NCBI GenBank assembly: GCA_023416275.1
Contig: JAEZIB010000091.1
Span: 1 to 64,000, forward strand
Direction of reading: 5' to 3'
Origin: Bacillota bacterium
Lineage (GTDB): Bacteria; Bacillota; Clostridia; Acetivibrionales; DSM-1351
Length of the DNA: 64,000 nucleotides
A program made the translations under genes and the position numbers. Shown here piece by piece: positions 34,543 to 46,400 of this stretch (positions are counted from its first letter, which is position 1; each line of letters begins with the position of its first letter). Under the pieces are notes generated by a model, which saw only the letters and a program-made list of their open reading frames with translations, had not been told where the DNA came from and searched no databases.

Positions 34543-35205
34543 ATGATTAATGATAGCTTTTACTGTCCCGATGAAACAGTTAATCCAAGACAAATGCCTG
34601 GAATTTCCTACATCAGAGTATTTCATGCTGCTCCAGGTGCCCCTGAGGTAGATATCTATGCCAATGGAAAGAAAATTGCCAACAGATTGGTCTATGGTCA
34701 ATTTACAGAGTATGTTTCCGTAAGTGCTGGTATGTATATTATTGAAGCATTTCCTGTTGGATTAAAAGATTCTCCAATTTTAAGTATTCGCCTTCCAATA
34801 GAAGTGAATAAAGTATATACCTTATCCGTTATTGGTATATTGCCAAATATTGGTGTATTACCTGTAGAAGATGAATATCAGCCCCTCTCTTATAACAGAG
34901 TTAATATCCGTTTTATAAACTTATCACCTAATGCTCCAGCATTAAATCTTGCGCTAAGATACGGACAAAACATATTTACTGATATCAACTATACAGAAGC
35001 CAGTCAATATTCACCAGTATTACCAGGCACCTACAACTTAGTAGTTAAACCTACCACAGTAAATACAGTTGTAGTAAATTTGCCTAATGTGCGGTTATTG
35101 CCAAACAGAAACCTAACATTCTATGTAGTTGGAATGTACGGTCAACAGCCATCCTCACTTGAGGTTTATATTCCAATGGATGGCACAACATATTTGAGAG
35201 ACTAA
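34543..35205 (+). CDS. DUF4397-domain protein
   Basis: 220 residues. IRVFHAAPGAPEVDIYANGKKIANRLVYGQFTEYVSVSAGMY is the signature start of DUF4397, and a second matching half follows (IRFINLSPNAPALNLALRYGQNIF). So the protein is two related beta-sandwich units. No signal peptide is seen, unlike many DUF4397 proteins, which suggests export by another route or a spore/cytoplasmic location. GGTGGTG precedes ATG 34543. Terminator at 35228. Often found in sporulating clostridia; function unknown. Confidence 0.85.
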   Translation: MINDSFYCPDETVNPRQMPGISYIRVFHAAPGAPEVDIYANGKKIANRLVYGQFTEYVSVSAGMYIIEAFPVGLKDSPILSIRLPIEVNKVYTLSVIGILPNIGVLPVEDEYQPLSYNRVNIRFINLSPNAPALNLALRYGQNIFTDINYTEASQYSPVLPGTYNLVVKPTTVNTVVVNLPNVRLLPNRNLTFYVVGMYGQQPSSLEVYIPMDGTTYLRD

Positions 35206-35227
35206 TCTCAACCACTTACTGCATATA

Positions 35228-35269
35228 AATAGCCGAAATATACAGCAATACATGTACATTTCGGCTATT
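35228..35269 (+). terminator. Terminator of the DUF4397 gene
   Basis: AATAGCCGAAAT (35228-35239) pairs with ATTTCGGCTATT (35258-35269), followed by CTTTATG. Confidence 0.8.
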
Positions 35270-35350
35270 CTTTATGTCATATCAACTCGAAATAAGCTTT
35301 GTACAAACATGGCATTTTCGAGTTTTGCAGTTCGGTAGTAACTGACTTAC

Positions 35351-36361
35351 TTACAGTAATTCAATATTATTCTTTGAACATTCTTCAAACATTTCATCGC
35401 TCCACACTGAAGATTGAACTTCACCTATATGAGCTTTTCCTAAGAAGAACATACAGATTCTTGATTGACCTATTCCTCCACCTATTGTATAAGGAAGCTC
35501 TTTATTAATAATATCCTTGTGGAATTTGAATTTCTTTCGGTCTTCACATTCAGCCTTTTTAAGCTGTTCAACTATTGAATTTTCGTCTACTCTTATACCC
35601 ATAGATGAAACTTCAAAAGCTATATCAAGTACTGGATAATAGAAAACAATATCGCCATTTAAGGACCAATCATCATAGTCAGGAGCTCTTCCATCGTGCT
35701 TGATTCCAGAATTCAGCAAATCACCAATTTTCATGATAAAAATAGCTTTCTTTTCTCTGGCTAAAGTGTTTTCTCTTTCTTTTGGACTCAATGTAGGATA
35801 CATATCCTCTAATTCCTGAGTTGTAATAAAGAAAATATCCTCCGGTAAGAAACGTTGTAATTCAGGATATAGGCCGGCCAAATAGTCCTCAGTTCTTTTG
35901 AAAACAGAGAAAATCTTTCTTACGATACCCTTTAAGGTTTCTTCTGTTCTTTCACTTTTTTGAATAATTCTTTCCCAATCCCATTGGTCAACGTACACTG
36001 AATGCAAGTTATCCAAATCCTCATCTCTTCTGATAGCATTCATATCTGTATAAAGACCTTCTCCTGATTCAAAGCCATAACGCTTAAGAGCCATTCTCTT
36101 CCATTTTGCAAGTGAATGCACAATCTCAACTGTATCTCCGTCAACACCCTTTACATCAAAAGAAACAGGTCTCTCTACACCATTAAGATTGTCGTTTAAT
36201 CCAGTCTCAGGCTTAACAAATAACGGTGCTGAAACTCTAGTTAGGTTTAACTCTTTAGCAAGTTCGTTTTCAAAAAAATCCTTAGTCTGCTTTATAGCTA
36301 CTTCTGTCATTCGGATATTTAAACTAGACTTATATCCATCTGGTTTTATAAGGTTTTTCAT
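35351..36361 (-). CDS. asnA: Aspartate-ammonia ligase (AsnA)
   Basis: 336 residues with full AsnA homology: [67 protein letters not shown], and the C-terminal class II tRNA-synthetase-like ATP site ([30 protein letters not shown]). Makes asparagine from aspartate with ammonia. GGAGG precedes the start. Monocistronic; I see no T-box in the short upstream region. Confidence 0.95.
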   Translation of the reverse strand: MKNLIKPDGYKSSLNIRMTEVAIKQTKDFFENELAKELNLTRVSAPLFVKPETGLNDNLNGVERPVSFDVKGVDGDTVEIVHSLAKWKRMALKRYGFESGEGLYTDMNAIRRDEDLDNLHSVYVDQWDWERIIQKSERTEETLKGIVRKIFSVFKRTEDYLAGLYPELQRFLPEDIFFITTQELEDMYPTLSPKERENTLAREKKAIFIMKIGDLLNSGIKHDGRAPDYDDWSLNGDIVFYYPVLDIAFEVSSMGIRVDENSIVEQLKKAECEDRKKFKFHKDIINKELPYTIGGGIGQSRICMFFLGKAHIGEVQSSVWSDEMFEECSKNNIELL

Positions 36362-36456
36362 GGTCTACCTCCCCACTTGTTTTCGATTATTTTATTTAGT
36401 TTACAATTTTTTATTATTATTAATTAAGAGTCATTGTATCACAAATTTAATTAAAA

Positions 36457-36496
36457 GCACTATAGAAATCAAAAAAATAATTGATTTTTATAGTGC
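36457..36496 (-). terminator. Terminator of icd
   Basis: GCACTATAGAAATCA pairs with TGATTTTTATAGTGC; located downstream of the icd stop on the minus strand. Confidence 0.65.
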
Positions 36497-36597
36497 ATAA
36501 TTTTTAATAAATCAAGTTCCTTTTATTTTAAAAGTTGATTTTGAATTTTAAAAATTCTAGTATCTATAATATTTAAATATCGTATGTGAGCTTATTG

Positions 36598-37803
36598 TTA
36601 CATTGCATCAAATGTTTTCTTTACTTCAATTAGGAATTGCTCTGTATTTACTGTTTTTATATTTTTTAGCTCTGAAAGCATAGCAAGGTCTTTTGTCATT
36701 ATACCGTTTTCAATTGTTTGAATGGATGCCTTGTCCATCTTATCTGCATATTCAATAAGTTCCTTAATTCCGTCAAGCTCGCCTCTCTTGCGAAGAGCTC
36801 CAGTCCATGCAAACAAGGTTGCCATAGAATTTGTAGATGTCTCTTTTCCTTCTAAATGCTGGTAATAATGTCTTTGAACAGTTCCGTGTGCTGCCTCATA
36901 TTCATAGTATCCTTCTGGTGAAACCAAAACTGATGTCATCATAGCCAAGCTTCCAAAAGCAGTAGCTACCATATCGGACATAACATCTCCATCATAGTTC
37001 TTACATGCCCATATAAAGCCACCTTCAGATCTAACTACACGTGCAACAGCATCATCAATTAAGGTATAAAAATATTCGATTCCAGCTGCTTTAAACTTAG
37101 CATCATATTCATTATCATATATTTCTTGGAAAATATCTTTAAATCTGTGGTCATACTGCTTTGAAATAGTATCCTTTGTTGCAAACCATATATCTTGCTT
37201 TTGATCTAGTGCATAATTGAAGCAGGATCTTGCAAAGCTTTCTATTGATTTATCTATATTATGCTGTCCTTGTATGATTCCAGGACCTTTGAAATCAAAT
37301 ATTGTCTGACGAGTCTCCTCACCCTTTTCGTTGGTAAATACCAATTCAGCCTTACCAGCCTCTGGTACACGGTATTCAACATTTCTATAAACATCCCCAT
37401 ATGCATGTCTGGCAATAGTTATTGGTTTTACCCATGACTTAACAAACGGTTTAATACTGTCTACAAGTATCGGTGCACGGAAAACAGTACCATCTAATAT
37501 TGCTCTAACCGTTCCATTTGGACTCTTCCACATCTGAGTAAGATTATATTCCTTAACTCTCTCAGCATTAGGAGTTATAGTAGCACATTTAACAGCTACT
37601 CCATATTTTTTTGTTGCTATTGCAGAATCAGTTGTAACCTGGTCACCAGTTTTTTCTCTGTATTCCAATCCTAAGTCATAGTATTCTGATTTTAAATCAA
37701 TATAGGGAAGAATTAAAATATCCTTTATCATCTTCCAGATTATTCTGGTCATTTCGTCTCCATCCATCTCAACTAGTGGAGTTTTCATACTAATCTTTGC
37801 CAT
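36598..37803 (-). CDS. icd: NADP-dependent isocitrate dehydrogenase
   Basis: About 401 residues of the dimeric, eukaryote-like NADP-IDH type: [76 protein letters not shown], and the C-terminal [32 protein letters not shown]. Produces 2-oxoglutarate and NADPH. I prefer the ATG at 37801-37803 because AAGGAG is well spaced from it and too close to the ATG two codons earlier. Confidence 0.95.
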   Translation of the reverse strand: MAKISMKTPLVEMDGDEMTRIIWKMIKDILILPYIDLKSEYYDLGLEYREKTGDQVTTDSAIATKKYGVAVKCATITPNAERVKEYNLTQMWKSPNGTVRAILDGTVFRAPILVDSIKPFVKSWVKPITIARHAYGDVYRNVEYRVPEAGKAELVFTNEKGEETRQTIFDFKGPGIIQGQHNIDKSIESFARSCFNYALDQKQDIWFATKDTISKQYDHRFKDIFQEIYDNEYDAKFKAAGIEYFYTLIDDAVARVVRSEGGFIWACKNYDGDVMSDMVATAFGSLAMMTSVLVSPEGYYEYEAAHGTVQRHYYQHLEGKETSTNSMATLFAWTGALRKRGELDGIKELIEYADKMDKASIQTIENGIMTKDLAMLSELKNIKTVNTEQFLIEVKKTFDAM

Positions 37804-37927
37804 ATCCATACTCCTTTATAATAGAATTAATTTGCTTATTTGATATAATTTTCACATACTTTAATATAGCATATCAATGCAGGGTATGTAAACTCGATTT
37901 TAGAAATATTGTTATCAAAAAAGTATT

Positions 37928-38056
37928 GGGACTGTTGCAAAACAACAATTTTTGTATACCAATGACTTATTGCAAGAGCGAGCCATAGATATATACTGCA
38001 AGGAGTACTATTTAGCAGTTAACGTTTTATATTATTTCTTGTTTTGCAACATCCCC
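37928..38056. mobile_element. 129-bp MITE with insertion-sequence-like ends
   Basis: Inverted ends GGGACTGTTGCAAAACAACAA (left, 37928-37948) and TTCTTGTTTTGCAACATCCCC (right, 38036-38056) match at 18 of 21 positions. GGGNCTGTTGCAAAA-type ends are typical of IS1182-like elements. No transposase fragment inside, so a non-autonomous derivative. Confidence 0.65.
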
Positions 38057-38096
38057 ATTACTAATAGTTTTTTGAAATTTAAGCAATAATATTACA

Positions 38097-39908
38097 TCAT
38101 ATTTTATACTTTTGTAATTCTGTCTTATACATGTCCAACAAATCTTCAAGCATTTGAATATTCTGAACTAAATCTTTAATCTTATCAGAGTACTCTGTTA
38201 CATTTGAGCTCATTTCCTCTGATGATGCCGAATTCTCCTCTGCAATAGCAGCCAGTGAATGCATATTTTCATTAATACTTGACAATTTCTGTGTTTCACT
38301 AGATAGTTGTGCAACCAAATTAGCAATTAAATTGGCAACTACTACTATCTGCTGTGTAGAATTCCTATTACCGTTTAATACATCCTCAAGGGTTTTGTTA
38401 CTCTCTTCTAATTGAGCAAATTGTTCATTTATCTTTTCAACAAATCCAGAAACTTGTCCAGTGAACATCATTAAACTGTTGTTAATTACATTTACTGAAG
38501 ATTTGGAACTTTCTGCCAAATTCCTAATTTCATCTGCAACTACAGCAAAACCCTTTCCTGCCTCACCTGCTCTTGCAGCCTCAATGGCAGCATTAAGAGC
38601 CAACAAATTAGTTTGATCCGCCACATCTGCAACAGTATTTACTATGTCCAATATCTCATTAACATGCTTTGATAACTGTACACCATCATTATTTACTTGT
38701 TCAAAATTATTTCTTACATTTAGAAGCATGCTTGCTACCTTTTCTGTTTGTTTAAAAGAATTTTCAAGTTTATTTACTGCACCTTCAAGATTGTCTTTTC
38801 CTTCAGTCTGTTCAGAGGTAATTCTATTAATTTCCTCAATATTTGAATTTAATATATAAACTGATTTTTCTGTTTCTTCAGCCTGATGTACTGCACCATT
38901 TGCAACTTCATATACCAAGCTGGATATCCCATCAGAAACGAATTCCATTTTAGAAGCAATTTCAGAAAATGAAGAAGTAAATGAATACATATCGTCACTT
39001 CCACCCTTAAGGAAAAGAAAGTCTTTTATCATTGTTTCTTTAAGAATATTCATTCTATCTGCAATTCTTTCAACTTCATCTCCACTTTTTATGACAACTT
39101 TTTCTGAAAAATCAAGATTAATAAGATTGTCCAGTTCCTTTTCCAAATATCGTATCGGCTGCTGAGATATTATAGCTGCTACTAAAGTCAGTATAAAAAT
39201 CAATATACAGCTAATACCATATTTTATTAATCCTTGTCCAGGAAATACGATTGCTAAGGCTACTGTTGAAATAACTGCTGGAAGCACACTGGTTTTCAAT
39301 GGAATTGACTTCATAAAACCGAGAGATAGTATCTGGCTTAGTATAAATTTCTTAGGTTTTTTACTTTCTTTTTCAAATTTTACCTTAACGCGTAAGAATT
39401 TATCCTCGCCATTGCTTCCTCTTTCAATTTCACTATATGTAAGCTTTTCGTTAAAAAACGTTGCACTACCTTCTAGTAGTCCAAGAAAATAATCATACAT
39501 CCCACGCCTTGAGGAATATTTTATTTCAATTTCATCTGTAGATATTTCTTTTGCTATCATTCTTGGAGGCTTTGCACCAGGAATCATTTTAGTCAACTGT
39601 GTATGAACATGATCCATCATCATCAAAAAACCTTTGAGACTTGCTCTTTCAAAAAATGAAGGAAACCATTTTGAAAAAGACACTATGTTACTTCGACCAA
39701 TTTCTCTCCATACCTGTTCAATAGGCTTTCCAATCAATTTTGCAGCAGAATTTATCACAGCAAAAATTGATGCATCTTCAATATTTTCTTTTGGATTAAT
39801 AATTCTATTCTCTGACCAAGAATTACTGGCCAACGCTTTAGCAACAATTTCTTCTCCATATAGTGTTTCCAAACTTTTCAACCAATTTGTAACTACTGTT
39901 CCCTTCAT
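38097..39908 (-). CDS. H-NOX chemoreceptor (heme gas sensor fused to MCP domain)
   Basis: 603 residues. Residues about 1-180 are an H-NOX domain aligning without gaps to the Thermoanaerobacter Tar4 H-NOX: proximal heme His102 ([10 protein letters not shown]), YxSxR heme-propionate motif Tyr131-Ser133-Arg135, Pro115, and distal pocket Trp9, Asn74, Tyr140. The Trp/Asn/Tyr set is linked to stable O2 binding, so this is predicted to sense oxygen. Two membrane segments (about 205-250) and a HAMP-like stretch precede a classic MCP signalling hairpin ([23 protein letters not shown]). A sigma-D-like promoter lies upstream. Confidence 0.92.
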   Translation of the reverse strand: MKGTVVTNWLKSLETLYGEEIVAKALASNSWSENRIINPKENIEDASIFAVINSAAKLIGKPIEQVWREIGRSNIVSFSKWFPSFFERASLKGFLMMMDHVHTQLTKMIPGAKPPRMIAKEISTDEIEIKYSSRRGMYDYFLGLLEGSATFFNEKLTYSEIERGSNGEDKFLRVKVKFEKESKKPKKFILSQILSLGFMKSIPLKTSVLPAVISTVALAIVFPGQGLIKYGISCILIFILTLVAAIISQQPIRYLEKELDNLINLDFSEKVVIKSGDEVERIADRMNILKETMIKDFLFLKGGSDDMYSFTSSFSEIASKMEFVSDGISSLVYEVANGAVHQAEETEKSVYILNSNIEEINRITSEQTEGKDNLEGAVNKLENSFKQTEKVASMLLNVRNNFEQVNNDGVQLSKHVNEILDIVNTVADVADQTNLLALNAAIEAARAGEAGKGFAVVADEIRNLAESSKSSVNVINNSLMMFTGQVSGFVEKINEQFAQLEESNKTLEDVLNGNRNSTQQIVVVANLIANLVAQLSSETQKLSSINENMHSLAAIAEENSASSEEMSSNVTEYSDKIKDLVQNIQMLEDLLDMYKTELQKYKI

Positions 39909-39996
39909 TGTTATTCTCCTTTATGTGTAATTTTGGTATTTGCCTAAAATTCTAAAAAATGAACCCCTTAAATATTATGAAACTATAACAATTTAT

Positions 39997-40023
39997 TTAT
40001 CGACATAATTTTTTCTTTTTTTA
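39997..40023 (-). promoter_or_regulatory. Sigma-D (FliA-type) promoter for the H-NOX chemoreceptor
   Basis: Minus strand: TAAAAAAA, 11-bp spacer, GTCGATAA. Compared with the sigma-28 consensus TAAAGTTT-N11-GCCGATAA, the -10 matches 7 of 8 and the core TAAA is kept with exact spacing. Confidence 0.6.
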
Positions 40024-40116
40024 CATCCATAAAAATAGTTTATAATTGGTAATAAACACCAACGCAAATTTGTAAACCTACGATGCTTATGTTAAATCAA
40101 ACTTTTAAATATTAAA

Positions 40117-40166
40117 TCAACTCTCCATTGATAAGTTAAACACCTATAATTAAACTGCGAAAGTTG
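40117..40166 (-). repeat. Family 1 element (copy E)
   Basis: TCAACTCTCCATTGATAAGTT ... TAAACTGCGAAAGTTG, matching the right-hand part of copy D. Confidence 0.55.
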
Positions 40167-40236
40167 CTTATATAATTATTACTAATTTATATTGAGATAA
40201 TATACCCATAAAATATAGAGCTAAACCTCTTATACC

Positions 40237-40273
40237 AATTTGCATTTAAAAATGTGGTATCACATTTTTAAAT
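40237..40273. repeat. 26-bp dispersed repeat with perfect palindrome
   Basis: AATTTGCATTTAAAA followed by ATGTGGTATCA (40237-40262); ATTTAAAAATGTG pairs perfectly with CACATTTTTAAAT around GTAT. The same 26 bases occur inverted at 60479-60504 with one substitution. Confidence 0.55.
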
Positions 40274-40343
40274 CCGCTCTTTCAACCTTCAGATTAAAAC
40301 TGCCACTGAAACAAGGAATTAAGATTAAGATTTTATATAAAAA

Positions 40344-40388
40344 GAGCTGCTACTAATCCAACTCACTTTGTCGGTTTAGCAGCAGCTC
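40344..40388 (-). terminator. Terminator of the glucan synthase-like gene
   Basis: GAGCTGCTACTAA pairs with TTAGCAGCAGCTC (one mismatch); minus-strand read-out continues TTTTTATAT. Confidence 0.8.
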
Positions 40389-40433
40389 AATAACATATTA
40401 AAACATTTAATTTTTTAACTTACTGACTTTCTC

Positions 40434-43400
40434 TTACATATATGCCTCGAGCCTATGGGTTTTTCCATCATCAATAAGTTCTATTGTATTAGATTCAACT
40501 GTTCTATCATCTATTTTTATCTGTGTTATACCAGTATTTTTACTGCTATTATTAATTATCTTAATATCATAGACAGAACCACCAAACACATATTTCACTG
40601 AATATTCCTTCGTCATCTTTGGAATACAAGGTGCAATCTTCAAATAGTTACCTTGTTTTTTAATTCCCAAAATATGCTCCATACCAATCCTATACATCCA
40701 GCCTGCCGCACCTGTATACCAAGTCCAGCCTCCTCTGCCTTCATTCGGAGAAACTGCATATACATCAGCAGCCATTACATAAGGCTCTACCTTGTAGGTT
40801 ATGCACTCCATATCAGTTCTGGCATGATTTATAGGATTTATCATATTGAAAAGCTCCCATGCCTTTTCTCCGTTTCCAAGCTGTGTATAAGCATATATAA
40901 CCCAGGTAGCCGCATGAGAATACTGTCCTCCATTCTCCCTTACACCAGGAAGATAGCCTTTTATATAGCCTGGATTTAACTCACTGTCATAAAAAGGTGG
41001 TGTTAGCAGCTTTATTAATCCATTTTTTCTGTCAATAAGATACTTTTCAAGGGCACTCATAGCCTCCTCTACTCTGCTAGCCTTAGCAGCAGCAGATATT
41101 GCTGCCCACGATTGGGAAAGGGAATCAATCTTGCCTTCATCATTTTGTATTGAGCCTAATGGTGTCCCATCGTCAAAGTAAGCTCTCCTATACCAGCTAC
41201 CATCCCATGCCTCCTTTTCAATTGCTTCAATTATTTGTGTTGCATGAGCTCTGTACTGATTTGCCCGTTCTATGTCTCCCATATGTGTGCAAATAGGTAT
41301 CATTTTCTGAAGAACACAGTATAAGAACCAACCAAGCCAAACGCTTTCACCTTTTCCATGTGCACCAATCAGGTTCATACCGTCATTCCAGTCCCCACCA
41401 CCCATTAATGGTATGCCATGGGCTCCGAATTTTAGGCTCTTATCTATTGCCCTAATACAATGTTCGTAAACTGTTCCCTTTGCCTCAGATACCGTTGCCA
41501 CTTCATATCTTTCGTGCTCATTATCTCTTAAAAGCTCAGACTGTATATAGTTCTCACTGATATTCAAAATTTTGTAATCACCAGTAGAATATAAATAATC
41601 ACAGGTAACGTAAGGAAGCCAAAGTAAATCATCAGAATACCTGGTTCTTATTCCATTGTTCTTCTGTTCATGCCACCAATGCTGTACATCTCCTTCTATA
41701 AATTGATGTCTGCAATGAAGTAATATCTGCTTTTTGGTAATTTGTGGCATAGTATACACAACTGACATCACATCCTGCAACTGATCACGGAAGCCAACTG
41801 CTCCCCCTGCCTGATAGAAACCAGTTCTAGCAAATACTCTAGAAGAAAGAACTTGATACTGAAGCCACCCGTTAAGCAAAATATTCATTGCAGAGTCAGA
41901 TGTATTTACTTGAATTTGCTTCAGCTTTTCATGCCAGCTTTCTTTTACCCTTTTGAATTCTACGTGAGCAAAATTATTATCTCTGAACTTCTGTATTATT
42001 TCATGAGTTTTTTCAGCTTCCTCCTGGCCAAATAGAAATACCACTTGCTTACTTTCTTCAGGCATAATACCTACTGTAGTCTTTATAACAGCACATGCAT
42101 CAATGCCTGCTCCTACCTTACCATTTAAAGTATTTCTCATTCCTGAAGGTTCAGTTAAGTCCATATTGTCCCCTATGAAATCCATCCTCTGCCCCGTATA
42201 GGTCACACTCTCTTCCGAGCAGGACAAAAATGCCTTTAGCCCTCTAAAATCTGCACTGTAAACATTCTCCATAAATAAAGTTCTAAGTTCTTCATCAAAG
42301 CTTGTAATAATATATGGTGACGTTTGACTCACTTCAACACCTAGTACAGGTCTGAAATAGTAAGCTACATCTATATTTATTTCTTTATCAGTAATATTTT
42401 TAAGTTTTACTATGCTTAGCTTAATAGGATTATCTACCGCAGCAAATTGCAGCAATTCTTGCTCAAGACCGTGACTTTTGTGCAAAAAGCTGGTATATCC
42501 AAAACCATGTCTTATAACATAGGGATCTCTCTCTCTTACAGGTAATGGTGTACAGCTCCATATAGCATCATTATTTTTGTTGTGCAAATAAATTATTTCT
42601 GACGGTGTATCTGAAACTGGGTCATTCCCCCATGAGGTTAGCTTGTTTTGGCTGCTGTTTTGATGCCAAGTGTATCCTCCGCCCGATTCAGTACAAATAA
42701 AACCAAATTTATCATTTGCAATTATATTTGCCCATGGTGCAGGCGTAGTCACTCCTGCTTTTAAGCAAATGACGTATTCGTTTCCATCATTGGTAAATCC
42801 GCCAATTCCATTAAAGAACTTTAAATTCTCAGCAATGTCAGAGATATATTCATCTTCAACAGTTTCCTCGTGAAGCATTTTATCATTTTTACGATGAAGT
42901 GTGATTTCTTCACTGTACTCAGGTTTATTTGCCTCCTGAACCTTTTGCATTGTAGAATTCGATTGGGTATTAACTGCTATTTTTATTGCTTCAGCTGATA
43001 TAGCTGAGCTTCCATAAGTGTTCCTATTGGAAATTCTATCTGATATATCATCAAGTTTTCTATTTAGAGCCATTTCTGGAATTCCTTCCAAGCTTCCACT
43101 TGTAATTTCATCTTCATCTAAAAAATCAGATATACCCTTGTCAGCATCTATTATTATCTTTGCACAGGTAAACAACAGGCACCTTTGTTCTAAGCTCATT
43201 TGTTGAGCTTTTCTGATAAAAATACCTCCCCTTCTATCAATATGCTCATAAGAACGACCAGATACAGCCATATCTTTTACCATTTCAAATATTGGCTGAT
43301 TATAGGTTTCTTCTTCTGTGACCAAAACTACCAAGTCAAAAGTTACTCCCTTTAGCCTCAAATAATCATGAAGCTTTAAAGCCCATTGAATTTCTTCGAA

Positions 43401-46400
43401 GCTATCTCTATCTCCAATTGTGACTAATATTATTGGAACATCACCTGATATGCCAAAGGGCCATAATTCAGACTGGCTGAGAGTATTATTTATAATATAC
43501 TCTGCACATTCTGTTCTATCCATTCCATATAGAATTCTTGGGAGCAATTTTAAATATGCTCTTTCATCACTGCTACTTACATTTAGAAAACCTGCTTCAA
43601 CAATACTTCTGGTCCATGCCATTTCATTAACTCTTTCAGCAGCAGAAGTATCACAGTATTTTTCCAACATCTCTATTGCATTTTTTCTGGTGTCACATGT
43701 ACCAATGCAAAAATTAACCACCGCACTTTCTCCAGGCTCAACACAAACTCTTATTCTTAAACTGAAAATAGGGTCTAATACAGCTCCAACTGAGTTTGAT
43801 AAAGGTTGATCAGGCTCCATGGCATTTGGAAAAGCAAGACTCCTGTTTCTGCCAATGAAATTCATGCGATTAGTCTCATATTCCACTTTTCCTTGTATAT
43901 TTCCATCTGTTGAAACAGTATGATACCCCCAAACAGTTTGCTTTACATCATCCCTCTTTCTTCTCATTGCCAAAAGTCCATTATGTTGTTCAACATATTC
44001 CGTTTTAACAAACAGCTTGCTAAATGCAGGATGAGCTGCATCTGCTTCAGGCTGTGACAGCACAATTTCCATGTAGCTGGTTAGTTCAATAACCCTTTTT
44101 GAAGTGCTATGGTTAAAAATAGTCACTTTCCTTATTTCTGCATTATCCTCAGTACTTATTAGAACCTCAGTATTTGTTTCAATATTACCTTCTCTTCGAA
44201 TATACTCAGCTTTGTGAGGTGCAAATATAACTTTGTATGCCTCTGGCTCAGTATTTACAGGACTATAGGTAGTTGACCAGTACTCATTGGAATTTACATT
44301 TCTTACATATATAAAAGCTCCACTGCTTTGCATATAGTCATTAATCCATCTGTATACTGCCATTGAATTACATCTGCCGTACCCTGAACCCTTATCAGTC
44401 AGCACCAAATTATAGTTCCCATTAGTAAGCAGGTGCATATTAGGAATAGGTGAAGTATTACTATAGCTACGTATCACTATTTCTTCATCATCAGCCCTTT
44501 TACGCACAGAGAACATAGGCTGTTCTTTACAATCCTTAGCTACAAATACACTTGCAGGATATTTTTCTTGTATTAATGCATCAACAGCTTTTATCTCAGG
44601 TATTACATGAAATCTTCTTTGCATTATGTTATCTTTGAAGAAATTAACAAATGCAAGCATACTCATTCCTTGATGGTGAACCATATAGCTTTTTACAACA
44701 GCACATTTTTGTTCCGTCTTTAGCCTAGAATCAGTAAAATCCACAGCCTCATATAATCCAAACTGTCCCTCTGCGCCTAAATTCCTAAGCCTTTCAATAT
44801 TATTGGAACACTGCTCTGGCTCTATATCGATTGCCATAATAGTTGCATATGGTGCTATTACCAAATCATTTACCAAGCCTCTCTTAAGCCCAAGACTTGG
44901 TACTCCAAATGCTCTATATTGATAATTCAGTGCTATATCAAAAGCATAAAAGCAAGATTCAGATATGCCCCATGGAGTATTTTTACTTAAGCCATAATTA
45001 ATTTGTGCCTTGACTACAGCTTTATAGGTTCTTTCTATTAAAGTATTTGGGTAACACTTAATAAGCAATCTAGGCATAAGGTATTCAAACATGGTCCCCG
45101 TCCATGATACAAGTCCTGTGTTTTCGCCTATATTCACCAGCTTTCTTCCAAGCTTGAACCAATGCTGCTTTGAAACCTCACCTTTTGCAATTGCAATAAG
45201 GCTTGTCTGTCTTGCTTCAGATGCAAACAAATCATAATAGCATTTAGTCGGATGTCCTTCTTCAACATTAAAGCCTATTGTAAACAGACTTCTGTTATCA
45301 TCAAACAAGCATTTAAACCTCATATTATCAATTAGAGCTTGAATTCTATTTTGGAGTTTTTCTAATTGTTGACTTTTTTCTGGAACTTCATTTAAGCTGT
45401 TAAATACTCTGTCATTGTATTTCTCCAATAATGAGTGATACATATTAACCTGATATACCAGCTTTCTAGTAAAATAACCAAGTTTATTTTTATTGATAAG
45501 AGCATTTAGAGCTTCTGAAATTTCTGAAAAAAGCATCTTATATTTAGTCTTAATGCTTTGAGCAGCTTCTTCCTTTTCAGTTCTTGTATCTGAATTTTTA
45601 ACTGCTTCTGCTTTAACATTAACAGTTTTAACCTCTACACTTGTGTCTGAATTGTTGTTTTTCTGAGCAATATTTTTAAGCCTTACCATGTCAAAATAAG
45701 GCTTGTCCATGTCAATTTCCCAATTGCATAGCTCTAGCAAATCAAAAATCCCCTCAATTATTGTCTCGTCATAAATGGGCTTATTTCTATATTCCTTAAA
45801 ACCTTCATTCAAAACCATTAAATAGCCCACAAAGTTTCCGCTGTCAACAGTTGAAACGAATTTTGGACGAAGTATCTCAAGGTTTGTTGTATTATACCAA
45901 TTGAAAAGATGTCCGTTCCACTTTTCTAATTTTTCAACAGTGGTAATTGTGTTTTCAATTCTATCCAGCAAATCCACAGTATTGATATAGCCCATATCTC
46001 TGGCTGCCAAATTTGACACCAATAATAGACCAATATTAGTAGGAGAGGTTCGATGAGCTGCTCCTTTATATGGCTCCTCCTGGTAATTGTCAGCAGGAAG
46101 ATAATTCTCCCCACTGCCTGCAAATTCATCAAAATAGAACCAGGTCTTTCTTGACAAAAGTCTAAATTCCTTTAAGGTTTCCTTGCTAAGAGCACTATTA
46201 CTACTACTTAAGGGTTTGCTAATGAAATGTGCAATAGCTGGTGCAAAAAGCCATAAAATAAAAGCAACCACGCCCAACCAAAGATAACCCTTTGCTAAAA
46301 ATATACAAACAATCAAGACTGATGCTCCTAATGCAGGTGAAAACCACATTCTTCTGTAATAGCTGTTTAAATCATTTTTCAAAGCCAATTCCATATCTGC

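Larger units (their letters stand above)
39909..40433. other. 525-bp intergenic region
   Basis: Contains the sigma-D-like promoter of the H-NOX receptor (39997-40023), family 1 copy E (40117-40166), a 13-bp perfect palindrome (40244-40273) belonging to a 26-bp sequence shared with 60479-60504, and the terminator of the glucan synthase-like gene (40344-40388). Confidence 0.6.

Noticed and set aside
36362..36597. T-box or riboswitch before asnA
   Set aside because: The region holds only the icd terminator and AT-rich DNA; no T-box sequence (GGNGGNACCGCG) is present.
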